This document shows positions 8,882-15,814 of a stretch of 18,485 nt of DNA, in pieces; within the stretch, counting starts at the first letter, position 1; every line of letters starts with the position of its first letter. Origin of the DNA: Palsa-147 sp049279675 (GTDB lineage: Bacteria; Acidobacteriota; Terriglobia; Acidiferrales; UBA7541). The stretch is taken from NCBI GenBank assembly GCA_049279675.1, contig JBAPOP010000152.1:1-18485 (forward strand), written 5' to 3'. The notes beneath the pieces were generated by a model. The model did not search any database. It was not told the DNA's origin and was given only the letters and a program-made list of their open reading frames with translations. The translations under genes and the position numbers were made by a program.

Positions 8882-8984
8882 GCCTGCCCTGAGGCGGTCG
8901 GTGCCGAATCGGTCCCTCGGCACTCCTCCGTCCCGCTCGCCTGCCATGAGGCTGCCACAGCGGACGAATCGGTCACTCGTCACT
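8882..8984 (+). repeat. Two tandem hairpin units with conserved loop
   Basis: Units at 8882-8924 and 8939-8984 each begin GCCTGCC[C/A]TGAGGC (itself a 4-bp hairpin) and then form a stem-loop with the same loop ATCGGTC[C/A]C. The stem is GTGCCGA/TCGGCAC in the first and GACGA/TCGTC in the second. The loop is kept while the stem bases differ but still pair, which suggests that structure is conserved. They may be REP-like DNA elements or part of an RNA. Confidence 0.55.
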
Positions 8985-8987
8985 GCT

Positions 8988-9070
8988 TTTCTACTCGATA
9001 CAAACAATTACTAGAAACGGGCATAACTCAAACAAAACAAACAACCGATGCGGCTTCTACTCGATACAAA
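8988..9070 (+). repeat. ~82-bp interspersed element, copy 2
   Basis: The left end TTCTACTCGATACAAA recurs exactly 66 bp later at the right end. The core reads ACTAGAAACGGGCATAACTC followed by AAACAAAACAAACAACCGA. TTTCTA (8988-8993) can pair with TAGAAA (9012-9017). The core matches copy 3 closely. Confidence 0.75.
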
Positions 9071-9100
9071 GCGCGCACTCGCTCAGTGGCTCGCGAGCGC

Positions 9101-9186
9101 TTTCTAATCGGTACACCAAAACGATTAGAAACGGCCCTAACTCAATCAAAACAAACATCCGAGGTCATTTCTAATCGGTACAAAAA
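9101..9186 (+). repeat. ~82-bp interspersed element, copy 3, with competing hairpins
   Basis: TTTCTAATCG at 9101-9110 and 9168-9177 flank CGATTAGAAA at 9122-9131, which is the perfect reverse complement of both. The central arm can therefore pair with the left arm (10-bp stem, 11-nt loop) or with the right arm (10-bp stem, 36-nt loop), but not both. The direct-repeat period is 67, one base longer than in copies 1 and 2. Confidence 0.75.
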
Positions 9187-9413
9187 CAGGGGCCTATTAG
9201 ATGTACCGGCGCCCTACGAACAGACGAAGAGAGGAGCCGGCAGGATGCCGACGATACGATGAAAACACGAAGTTCCAGCCGGTAAATGGCGCACAAATCT
9301 TTGCGCAACATGGTCCTGGAACCACGCAACTTTCGGGGAGGGGGAGTGTTTGACTCCTAGAGGGACACGGCCACCTAGAAGGCCGACCTCAACTCAAGAA
9401 CTGGGAGCGGACA

Positions 9414-10835
9414 ATGCGCGTTCAATTTCGAAGGTGTGTTCAGGCTTTATTTGCAATCTTACCGATTGTTCTACTGGCTAGCTGCGGGGGGATGGGATCT
9501 TCGTCATCGGGTGGGGGCGGAACGCAGAGCGCATCGGTATATACGGTGGCCACAGATCAGCCGCTGCCGAGCGTGATTTCGTGCCAGATCACGGTGACGG
9601 GCGTAACGATTCATAACAGCACGACGAATACGGACGACAGCGTGTTCTCAGGCTCGCAGGTGATTGACTTCGCGCAGTTGAGCGGCCTGCACCAATTGAT
9701 GGACCTCAACGCCGTGGAGCCGGGAACTTACACTTCGGCGACGGTGACGATTTCGAATCCGCAGATCGGATTCATCAATGCGCCCGGAGGCGGCGCGGAG
9801 CCGACGGTTCAGACTGTGGACGGGACGCTCAGCATGAATAGCGTGATGGTGACGTTTGCCAATCCGTTTGTGCTGAACAATGCGGATCTCGTCGGGCTGA
9901 GAATGGAATTCGATATACGGCAATCGCTCGCGACCGACGGCAGCGGCAATATTACCGGCGCGGTGAATCCGGTGTTCCACATGCAACTGCTCGACGCGAC
10001 GAACTCGCAGGTCTCGATTGACGAATTCCTTGCGGGATATGTCGGCGCATCCGGCAACGGGAACTTTATGGTGCAGGGACCGCACGGGCGGCAGTGGACC
10101 GTCGAGACGAACAGCAGCACGATGTTCGATGATTCCGATGTGCCGATGAGTTCGTACACGACGAACACGATTCTGGGGATTACGGGAACGCTTGATCCTG
10201 TGTCGAAGGATATCGTGGCGACCGAGGTGCAGGTGGTGTCGAACAGCGGCTTCTACCTCGGCGGCTTGTTTACGTTCATCAATCCGGCGACGGGGCCGGC
10301 GACGTCGGCTGATGTGTACGTGCGCGACGAATTGCCCGCGATCAACGGCATTTCGCCAGGCGACATTGCGTCGCTCACTTTGAATGGAAGCGAAGTCTAC
10401 AGAATCGGGCACATCAATTTGCCGCTCACCACGTTGCTCTTCAACAACTCCGCGCTCGCGGCGGGGCAGCGCGTGGGAGTCGGCGGGACGCTCGATACTT
10501 CCAGCGGCACTCCGGTGCTGACGCCGAAGCGTGTTGTGCTGCGGCGGCAGGGACAGGCGGGGACGCTGGCCGGGAACGTCGTGATCAACAGCGGCAATAA
10601 TGGCAGCTTCCAATTGACTGACAACTGGACGGCGGGAGTGCTGTTGCCGGCGCCGCTTACGGTGTTGACGACGAACGATACGGTGTTCATCAATCTCAGT
10701 GGGCTTTCGGCGTTGCAAGGCGCGCCGACGACTACGCCGGTGCGCGTGGTTGGATTCATCATCATTGATTCGCAGTTGAATCCGCCGGCGCCGGTGCTCG
10801 TAGCGCGTACGGTGGAAGAGCCGACGTCGGAGTAA
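9414..10835 (+). CDS. Lipoprotein with DUF4382-like and DUF5666-like beta domains
   Basis: The product is 473 residues. The start is supported by GGGAGCGG at 9403-9410. A signal sequence ends in the lipobox LASC (Cys24), followed by a Gly/Ser-rich tether (25-37), so the mature protein is a lipoprotein. Residues about 40-195 read like DUF4382 (VYTVATDQPLPSVISCQITV..., then LNAVEPGTYTSATVTI). Residues about 205-460 contain DUF5666-like short beta repeats (GYVGASGNGNFMVQGPHGRQW; GTLDPVSKDIVATEVQV; RVGVGGTLDTSSGTPVLTPKRV). Such proteins are frequent in Acidobacteriota envelopes; their role is not established. It stands alone, and a strong terminator follows 48 bp after the stop. Confidence 0.88.
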   Translation: MRVQFRRCVQALFAILPIVLLASCGGMGSSSSGGGGTQSASVYTVATDQPLPSVISCQITVTGVTIHNSTTNTDDSVFSGSQVIDFAQLSGLHQLMDLNAVEPGTYTSATVTISNPQIGFINAPGGGAEPTVQTVDGTLSMNSVMVTFANPFVLNNADLVGLRMEFDIRQSLATDGSGNITGAVNPVFHMQLLDATNSQVSIDEFLAGYVGASGNGNFMVQGPHGRQWTVETNSSTMFDDSDVPMSSYTTNTILGITGTLDPVSKDIVATEVQVVSNSGFYLGGLFTFINPATGPATSADVYVRDELPAINGISPGDIASLTLNGSEVYRIGHINLPLTTLLFNNSALAAGQRVGVGGTLDTSSGTPVLTPKRVVLRRQGQAGTLAGNVVINSGNNGSFQLTDNWTAGVLLPAPLTVLTTNDTVFINLSGLSALQGAPTTTPVRVVGFIIIDSQLNPPAPVLVARTVEEPTSE

Positions 10836-10883
10836 TCGCTCGCGTCAGGCTTTCCGCCGCTTTATAGCTGTTACTTCATAGTT

Positions 10884-10927
10884 GCCGCTGCTCCGCGAAA
10901 TAGAAATCGCGGGGCAGCGGCATTTTT
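10884..10927 (+). terminator. Strong intrinsic terminator
   Basis: A 15-bp stem (10884-10898 with 10907-10921, one G-T pair) encloses the 8-nt loop AATAGAAA and is followed by A then TTTTT at 10923-10927. It closes the DUF4382 gene. Confidence 0.88.
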
Positions 10928-10953
10928 GCTGGCGCGATTTCATTTGCGGCAAT

Positions 10954-10982
10954 TTGTTTGCGAGATTTTGGATTGGTATAGA
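10954..10982 (+). promoter_or_regulatory. Candidate promoter for the Mpo1-like gene
   Basis: TTGTTT (10954-10959) and TATAGA (10977-10982) are 17 bp apart. The -10 is good and the -35 weak. It lies 38 bp before the GTG start at 11021 and just after the terminator. Confidence 0.35.
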
Positions 10983-11020
10983 ATGGCGCGCATGAGTGGA
11001 ATATTAGTGAGTGCAATCGC

Positions 11021-11371
11021 GTGAGCGGAGCGCCGGCGAACTTCGCGGAGTTTTGGCCGTCGTACGTGCTGGCGCATCGACAGGTGGCAACGCGAATCTT
11101 TCACACGATCGGAACGCTCGCGGGTTGGACGCTGCTGATTTCTGGGATTTTGCTGCGGCGGCCGTGGTGGATTCTCGCGGCGCTCGTGGTGCCGTATGCG
11201 CTCGCGTGGTTTTCGCATTTCTTTGTCGAGCACAATCGGCCGGCGACGTTCGGGCATCCGCTGTGGTCGTGGCTGGCGGATCAGAGAATGGTGGCGCTAG
11301 TGGTGAGCGGGAAAATGGAAGCGGAAGTGCGCCGCTGCGAGATGCTTGAAAGCCGCGCGCCAGCAGTTTGA
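11021..11371 (+). CDS. Mpo1-like (DUF962) small membrane protein
   Basis: The GTG at 11021 gives 116 residues. The upstream ATG at 10993 is out of frame and stops at once, so GTG is the only good start. The sequence has the DUF962/Mpo1 layout: a first conserved block with His19 and His28 (HRQVATRIFHTIGT), hydrophobic segments about 31-45 and 49-65, and a second block FSHFFVEHNRPATFGHP with His66, His71 and His79. The yeast relative Mpo1 is an Fe(II)-dependent dioxygenase that alpha-oxidises 2-hydroxy fatty acids in sphingoid base breakdown. The histidines here fit metal binding, but the bacterial substrate is unknown. The gene appears to be a single unit. Confidence 0.85.
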   Translation: MSGAPANFAEFWPSYVLAHRQVATRIFHTIGTLAGWTLLISGILLRRPWWILAALVVPYALAWFSHFFVEHNRPATFGHPLWSWLADQRMVALVVSGKMEAEVRRCEMLESRAPAV

Positions 11372-11425
11372 ATCCAAATCAAAAATTATTCTGCTTCGAG
11401 GTTATTCGCGAGTGTGTTTCGCGGA

Positions 11426-12115
11426 CTATTCGCGGCGTTCCGCGATGACTTTGCGGCCGTCAACTCTGATTTCGATCGCTATCGGAGGACGCAACGCGGT
11501 GCCGTGAACGACCGCGCCGCGCACGACGGAATTGTCGGTGGTCGGGCCGTACTTCATGAGATCGAACACGCTGTAATCGCAAGGATCGCCGATCATCGGG
11601 TGATCGCTCTTGACGCCGTAGGTGCTCGCGAGCCGCTTCAGATCCGTGACGTATTCGAGATGGCATCCGCCGAATGGCTCGCGCAGGGAAAATCCCCAGT
11701 AGCCGCCGTGCGCTAGATGAACGACCAGCGCGGGAACGGTAAGATGCGTGTCGGGATCAACAAAATCAAAGCGCTTCGACGACCACGGCTTGGCCAATTC
11801 GTCGGTGGTGGCGATTTCGCCGGGCGCGACTGGAATGCTGGGAGCGCCGGACGCAGCAGCGGGCTTGGTCGAGTCCGATGGCGCCGACGCAGCCGTGATC
11901 GGCTGGCCCGGTTGCCGCGAATATAGCCACACGGAAATGCCGATGAGAAAAGCAAGCGATCCGAGGAAGCTGAGAAGAATGTGCGGCTGAGTCAGTACGG
12001 CCAGCAGGCCGCCTGGGGACGCGCCCGACGACGTAGCGCCGGGCTGAGGCACGCCGGGAATGTGCGGCTGTGCCGGCTTAAAGGGATCGAGCTTTGGGTT
12101 CTGCTGCTCTGCCAT
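11426..12115 (-). CDS. Membrane-anchored periplasmic protein, possibly degenerate Rieske-like
   Basis: The ATG at 12115 has GGAG 7 nt upstream and gives 229 residues; the longer open frame upstream overlaps the anti-sigma gene and is low-complexity. Residues 1-40 are a proline-rich cytoplasmic tail, 45-66 a single membrane helix (LLSFLGSLAFLIGISVWLY), 67-105 an Ala/Pro/Ser linker, and 112-229 a beta-rich periplasmic domain. I do not recognise the family. The order of elements (PALVVHLAHGGYWGFSL, Cys151-His152, then GDPCDYSVFDLMKYG and a final IEIRVDGRKVIA) recalls a Rieske fold, but the CxH...CxxH ligands are not there: only C151-H152 and C179 remain. It follows the anti-sigma gene by 50 bp on the same strand. 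Confidence 0.78.
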   Translation of the reverse strand: MAEQQNPKLDPFKPAQPHIPGVPQPGATSSGASPGGLLAVLTQPHILLSFLGSLAFLIGISVWLYSRQPGQPITAASAPSDSTKPAAASGAPSIPVAPGEIATTDELAKPWSSKRFDFVDPDTHLTVPALVVHLAHGGYWGFSLREPFGGCHLEYVTDLKRLASTYGVKSDHPMIGDPCDYSVFDLMKYGPTTDNSVVRGAVVHGTALRPPIAIEIRVDGRKVIAERRE

Positions 12116-12165
12116 GGATGACTCCGCGACGCAGAGTTCCAGCTTGGGGGGGCAAAACGAAAAAT

Positions 12166-12651
12166 TCAAGATGACGAGTCGGGTGGGGGGTAACGCTTTC
12201 GCATGCGTATCTCGGTGCCGCCGCGATCGAAGGTAACTTCGTCCATGAGCTGATTGATGAGGTAGATTCCGCGGCCGTGGTCGGCGTAGACGTTCTGGCC
12301 CATCAGCGGATCTTTTACTTCGGTGGGCACGAATCCGGGGCCTTCGTCGCGCACGACGATCAGCAGGCCGTGATCCTTGTCGCATCCCATGCAAACCTGA
12401 ATGATTTTAGAGGGATCGCCTTTCGAGCCGTGAATCATCGCGTTCGAAATCGCCTCGCGCAGCGCGACTTCGACTTCCCATTCTTTGCCGACGGCGCAGC
12501 CCATGTTTTTCACGGCGTCCATCGCCCACGCGACCACGGGATTGATCGTGGCCACGTCGGCGGGGCCTGAAAAACTCAGGCTCATCAGCATGTCCTCGTT
12601 AAACTCGCAGGACGGCTTGGGATCGGGTCCGGCAGTCATCTCGAAATCCAT
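12166..12651 (-). CDS. RsbW/SpoIIAB-like anti-sigma regulatory kinase (HATPase_c_2)
   Basis: The chosen ATG at 12651 (MDFEMT) gives 161 residues. Starts at 12720 and 12639 are also open, and none has a clear Shine-Dalgarno. The ATP-binding GHKL motifs are visible: N-box EVALREAISNAMIHG (61-75, Glu66, Asn70, His74), G1 DEGPGF (102-107) and G2 HGRGIYLINQLMDEV (125-139). This is the single-domain form used in partner switching, where it binds a sigma factor or phosphorylates a STAS anti-anti-sigma protein. Neither partner lies in the window. It is preceded by a small Cys/His protein gene and followed by a membrane-protein gene on the same strand, a likely operon. Confidence 0.9.
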   Translation of the reverse strand: MDFEMTAGPDPKPSCEFNEDMLMSLSFSGPADVATINPVVAWAMDAVKNMGCAVGKEWEVEVALREAISNAMIHGSKGDPSKIIQVCMGCDKDHGLLIVVRDEGPGFVPTEVKDPLMGQNVYADHGRGIYLINQLMDEVTFDRGGTEIRMRKRYPPPDSSS

Positions 12652-12744
12652 TCTAGGCTGAGTGTGCGAGCAGGGCAAGAACAGCGAATCGCAAGCGGCA
12701 GAGCTGCACGCGCAGAGCATTTTGGTCCGCTGGTCATGGGGGCG

Positions 12745-13083
12745 TCAAGCCTGCGTGGAGAGCTGGACGGAATGGTGCGCGATGTAATCATTTAGATTTG
12801 CGATGCAGAGGAGCAGCTCGAGAATCCGGCTTTGCTGCGCGAGATCGTGCTTCGCAGCGACTTCGGAGAGCGCAGTGAGCGTGACGTGTGCATCGGCGAG
12901 CAGCCAGTCGAGCGTGGCGCGATCAATCGTTTCGCCGCGCTGGCAGCGGTCGAGAGCGAAATCGGCACGCGTGAACGATTGATCGAGAAAATGATCGAGG
13001 CACAAGGCCTCGGCCGAAAGCGCCGGAGGCACTCCCTCTCCACATCGTTCAATGCGGCAGCTTCTGGGGGCAGCCGTCGCCAT
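12745..13083 (-). CDS. Small protein with N-terminal Cys/His cluster and helical C-terminus
   Basis: The product is 112 residues from the ATG at 13083, with a weak GAAGG 8 nt upstream. Cys9, Cys14, Cys28 and His31 (C-x4-C-x13-C-x2-H) form a possible zinc-binding knuckle at the N-terminus, and residues 35-110 look fully alpha-helical (RATLDWLLADAHVTLTALS, then ILELLLCIANLNDYIAHHS). I cannot name the family. Position, 93 bp upstream of the anti-sigma gene on the same strand, suggests shared expression and perhaps a regulatory role. Function is not known. Confidence 0.7.
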   Translation of the reverse strand: MATAAPRSCRIERCGEGVPPALSAEALCLDHFLDQSFTRADFALDRCQRGETIDRATLDWLLADAHVTLTALSEVAAKHDLAQQSRILELLLCIANLNDYIAHHSVQLSTQA

Positions 13084-13231
13084 AAGAGAACCTTCGGCCC
13101 CGCGATTCCATCCGGCGGAGCCGAAGCCAACTTATCACATTTCGGCGCGCATTCGGACGGCGTGGTGCGTGTGCGCCGTTTCTATTACGAAACAGTTACG
13201 CTCTGGTTACCATCCGGTTGCGGCGCAGCCG

Positions 13232-14221
13232 TCAGTCAATTCGAATCGAGCCGGAACTGGTGTGCAATTCGATGAGCGGGCCGCCGCCATTTACTTTTCC
13301 GCGAAGCTCGTGCGGATTGATTGTGCCCGAGAGCGTGATTTCGCGGTCGCTGTGAATCGAGCCTGAACTCGTCGCTGCTGCGAGTTCGAACGCGGCGCCA
13401 GACGGGAGCTTGATCGCAACGTCGCCGGAACCTGTTTGCAACTTCCACGGTCCGGTCGGCTCGCCTTCCGCATGAATACTTCCGCTGCCGGTTCTCACGC
13501 GCGCTCCGCCCTTGATGTGATCGAGAGTGACTTCGCCGGAGCCGGTCGAGACATCCACGTCGCCCGCGGCGGTTTGTTCGAGCTTCACGTCGCCGCTGCC
13601 GGTGGACGCGACGAGAGAGCCCGCGATGCCGGTGGCTTGGAGCCCGCCGCTGCCAGTGGAGATTCGCGCGCTGCCGTGGACATTCTGAACGTCCACATCG
13701 CCCGAGCCTGTGTTGGCGCGAACGTCGCTGCCGATATCGTGAACGTGCAAGCCGCCGGAGCCGCTCGAAGTTTCCACGGGGCCGGCGATGCCGTCAATTG
13801 TTTCGTCGCCGGAGCCGGAAGTGGAGTGCAGCTTCGTTTCTTTCGGCGTGATGATTTCGTAGCTGATGGAAATGTGGCGCAGGAGATCGCGATCTTCCAC
13901 GTGGCCGATGCGAATCGTGTTGCCTTCCTGCTGGATCGGCGGATTCTTTTCGATGGCTTCGATCTGCGCGCTGTTGCTGCCGAAGTGCCAGTTATCGGCT
14001 TTGATCTTGGCGTGAATCTCGACGCTCCCGGCGTTTCCGGCGCGCACGGTGATGTCGCCCGCGCCCGTTTGAACGTCGAGGTCGACGGCGCCCGTGACGG
14101 TGAGCGTGCGATCGAAATGGCCTTCGTCCGCGGCGACGGCAGGCCGTGCCGCAAATGCGGCGAGTGCGGCCAATGCCGAGATGACAAGCGCGGCCCGATA
14201 CCAACGCAAACTAGTTCTCAT
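13232..14221 (-). CDS. Exported DUF4097-like beta-solenoid protein
   Basis: The product is 329 residues. The start is supported by AAGGAG (14228-14233), 6 nt upstream of the ATG. A signal peptide (hydrophobic 9-30, cleavage near AVAA) directs export. After a first beta region, residues about 130-329 consist of coils of 18-19 residues each marked by a [T/S]-[G/S]-SG turn (TSGSGD, SSGSGG, NTGSGD, STGSGG, STGSGD, STGSGE, RTGSGS, QTGSGD, TSSGSI), as expected of the DUF4097 adhesin-like right-handed solenoid. No enzyme motif is seen. Transcription is divergent from the gntR operon; the 265-bp spacer between them holds the promoters. Role in the envelope is inferred only. Confidence 0.87.
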   Translation of the reverse strand: MRTSLRWYRAALVISALAALAAFAARPAVAADEGHFDRTLTVTGAVDLDVQTGAGDITVRAGNAGSVEIHAKIKADNWHFGSNSAQIEAIEKNPPIQQEGNTIRIGHVEDRDLLRHISISYEIITPKETKLHSTSGSGDETIDGIAGPVETSSGSGGLHVHDIGSDVRANTGSGDVDVQNVHGSARISTGSGGLQATGIAGSLVASTGSGDVKLEQTAAGDVDVSTGSGEVTLDHIKGGARVRTGSGSIHAEGEPTGPWKLQTGSGDVAIKLPSGAAFELAAATSSGSIHSDREITLSGTINPHELRGKVNGGGPLIELHTSSGSIRID

Positions 14222-14451
14222 GTTTCGCTCCTTCGGAATGGGATGTGTCTTGCCCCACGATAGGTACGCAATGCCGGCCCGATATGTTCAGACGGCTGGG
14301 GCGAGGCGAGGTGAGCGAGAAATCAGATCAATACGGCACGCGAATGAGCGGGTTCGGGGCCGCACGACAGACTACGGGCCGTCGGACGACGACGCGGATT
14401 ATCTCTATAGCATGCTGCGTGCAGGCATGGAAACGGCGTGGCCTCGCGGTA

Positions 14452-14480
14452 TTTACCATCACCGTACTACCTGATACAGT
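14452..14480 (+). promoter_or_regulatory. Candidate promoter of the gntR-ABC operon
   Basis: TTTACC (14452-14457) and TACAGT (14475-14480) are 17 bp apart, each matching 4 of 6 consensus bases. The predicted start of transcription falls at about 14487, the GTG start codon itself, so the message may be leaderless; no Shine-Dalgarno is present. Confidence 0.4.
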
Positions 14481-14483
14481 ACG
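14463..14483. promoter_or_regulatory. Inverted repeat, probable GntR/YtrA operator
   Basis: CGTACT (14463-14468) and AGTACG (14478-14483) are perfect 6-bp inverted arms around a 9-bp spacer. The site lies over the candidate -10 and ends 3 nt before the GTG of the gntR gene. GntR-family repressors of the YtrA type bind GTAC-containing palindromes in their own promoters, so autorepression is likely. Confidence 0.6.
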
Positions 14484-14486
14484 CTC

Positions 14487-14903
14487 GTGATCCCGTTTCG
14501 CGTTCAATTTCGTCGCGGTATCCCCCTTTACGAACAAATCGTATACGCCGCGAAGAAAGCCGTCGTCGCCGGACAATTACGTCCGGGCGATCCGTTCCCA
14601 TCGGTACGCATTCTGAGCAAAGAGCTGAAAATCAACCCCAACACAGCTCACAAAGTGATTGCGCAATTGGCGGCGGAAGGATTACTGGAAACTAGGCCAG
14701 GCATCGGAACTGTCGTGGCAACTCTGCCGGAACCGAGCGCGACGGAACGAACCCAATTGCTCGGGCATGAGATTGAAGAACTAGTGGTCGAAGCGAAGAA
14801 GCTGGGTATCGAGCTGGAGGATATAGTCGCATCGCTCTCCACACAATGGAAAAGGCTAAGTGCGCGCGCGGACGATTCGGGCAGAGGAGGGCGGAGCCGA
14901 TGA
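14487..14903 (+). CDS. GntR-family regulator, YtrA subfamily
   Basis: The GTG at 14487 gives 138 residues. Residues about 8-78 are the GntR winged helix-turn-helix: GIPLYEQIVYAAKKAVVAGQ, LRPGDPFPSVR, LSKELKINPNTAHKVIAQL, and the wing LLETRPGIGTVV. The short helical tail (about 88-125) in place of a large ligand domain places it in the YtrA subfamily, which usually represses an adjacent ABC transporter operon. That is the context here: its stop overlaps the ATPase start by 4 nt (ATGA). A palindrome over the promoter is the likely operator. The inducing signal is unknown; YtrA systems elsewhere respond to cell-wall stress. Confidence 0.93.
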   Translation: MIPFRVQFRRGIPLYEQIVYAAKKAVVAGQLRPGDPFPSVRILSKELKINPNTAHKVIAQLAAEGLLETRPGIGTVVATLPEPSATERTQLLGHEIEELVVEAKKLGIELEDIVASLSTQWKRLSARADDSGRGGRSR

Positions 14904-15814
14904 ATAGCGCAATCCGAACCGAACAGCTCACGAAGAAATATCGCCGTGTTACGGCGCTGAACCATCTCGACCTCGAGGTCCCGACCGGCGCGATATACGC
15001 ACTCGTTGGTCCCAACGGAGCAGGCAAGACGACCGCGATCAAGATACTGATGAACATTTTCCGAGCGACCAGCGGGCGTGCTGAGGTACTGGAGCGCGAT
15101 TCGAAGCGGATCGCGGCCGACGCGTTTACCGAGATTGGATACGTTTCCGAGAATCAGAAATTGCCGGAGTGGATGCGAGTCGACGCGTTTCTCGCCTACT
15201 TGAGGCCTTTCTATCCGACGTGGGACAGGGAACTCGAAAATCAACTCATCAAAAAGTTTGATCTGCCGCTCGACCGAAAGCTGAAAAAACTGTCGCGCGG
15301 GATGAAGATGAAAGCTGCCTTGCTGAGTTCGTTGGCGTACCACCCGAAACTAATCGTGCTGGATGAGCCATTTAGCGGTTTGGATCCGCTCGTGCGTGAT
15401 GAGTTGATCGAGGGATTGCTCGAGCGAGCACCGGAAACGACGATCTTTGTTTCATCGCACGATCTCGCGGAGATCGAAAACCTGGCGAGCCATGTCGGCT
15501 ACCTCGAGCAAGGCCGACTACGATTCTCCGAGGAGATGGCAGCATTAACCGAACGATTTCGCGAAGTGGAAGTCACGCTGGAGACACCGTCCGCGCGCCC
15601 AAACAATTGGCCGGATAGCTGGATGAACGTCGATTCCACACCAGCGGTCGTACGATTCATCGAAAGCCGGTTCGATCAGGAGCGCACGAGCGCCGATATT
15701 CGCAAATTGTTCGGCGCAGTGCGAGACGTGAGGTTCACGCCGATGTCGCTGCGAGCCATTTTTCTCGCGATGGCCAAGACTGGCCGAGCGTCCGCCAGAG
15801 ACGGGGCGGAGTGA
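14900..15814 (+). CDS. ABC transporter ATP-binding protein
   Basis: I chose the ATG at 14900, overlapping the gntR stop, with GGAGG at 14886-14890; this gives 304 residues. Motifs: Walker A GPNGAGKTT (37-45), Q-loop Gln86 in YVSENQ, signature LSRGM (131-135, a variant of LSGGQ), Walker B LIVLDEP (150-156) and H-loop His187 in SSHD. All catalytic residues are present, so it should hydrolyse ATP to drive the neighbouring permease. The C-terminal ~85 residues are an accessory domain seen in YtrB/CcmA-like exporters. Its stop overlaps the permease start (TGATG), giving translational coupling. Confidence 0.95.
   Translation: MNSAIRTEQLTKKYRRVTALNHLDLEVPTGAIYALVGPNGAGKTTAIKILMNIFRATSGRAEVLERDSKRIAADAFTEIGYVSENQKLPEWMRVDAFLAYLRPFYPTWDRELENQLIKKFDLPLDRKLKKLSRGMKMKAALLSSLAYHPKLIVLDEPFSGLDPLVRDELIEGLLERAPETTIFVSSHDLAEIENLASHVGYLEQGRLRFSEEMAALTERFREVEVTLETPSARPNNWPDSWMNVDSTPAVVRFIESRFDQERTSADIRKLFGAVRDVRFTPMSLRAIFLAMAKTGRASARDGAE

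Larger units (their letters stand above)
8475..9413. other. Gene-free repeat island between R-M pair and DUF4382 gene
   Basis: About 940 bp without a credible gene. It holds a GC-rich hairpin (GGCGCG 8574-8579 with CGCGCC 8591-8596), three copies of an ~82-bp A-rich element (entered separately), two tandem hairpin units between copies 1 and 2, and the leader of the DUF4382 gene, which includes a small hairpin (CGGCC 9368-9372 with GGCCG 9381-9385). A 193-codon open frame at 8681-9262 runs through the repeats. I treat it as spurious because repeat copy 3 sits in a different frame from copy 2 at its left end and no protein features are seen. Confidence 0.6.

Noticed and set aside
8744..9186. 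CRISPR array or integron attC array
   Set aside because: Only three diverged units with unequal spacing, cores conserved rather than variable spacers, and no cas or integrase gene.
8681..9262. 193-codon open frame across the repeat island
   Set aside because: It is made of nucleotide repeats; the left end of copy 3 is in another frame than copy 2, copies differ by an indel, there is no ribosome-binding site, and composition is not protein-like.
9648..10718. 356-codon antisense ORF in the DUF4382 gene
   Set aside because: Arg/His-rich shadow translation opposite a lipoprotein gene with good start and signal peptide.
11404..11443. Clustered TTCGCG words at the 3' end of the membrane-protein gene
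   Set aside because: Short, irregular spacing and partly coding; no clear structure beyond a 5-bp hairpin.
13144..13177. 8-bp hairpin with GGCGCGCA/TGTGCGCC as terminator of the DUF4097 gene
   Set aside because: Loop of 18 nt and no T-run on the minus strand after the stem.
13436..14263. 275-codon antisense ORF in the DUF4097 gene
   Set aside because: Ala/Gly/Arg/Val-rich shadow; the minus-strand gene has a Shine-Dalgarno, signal peptide and regular repeats.
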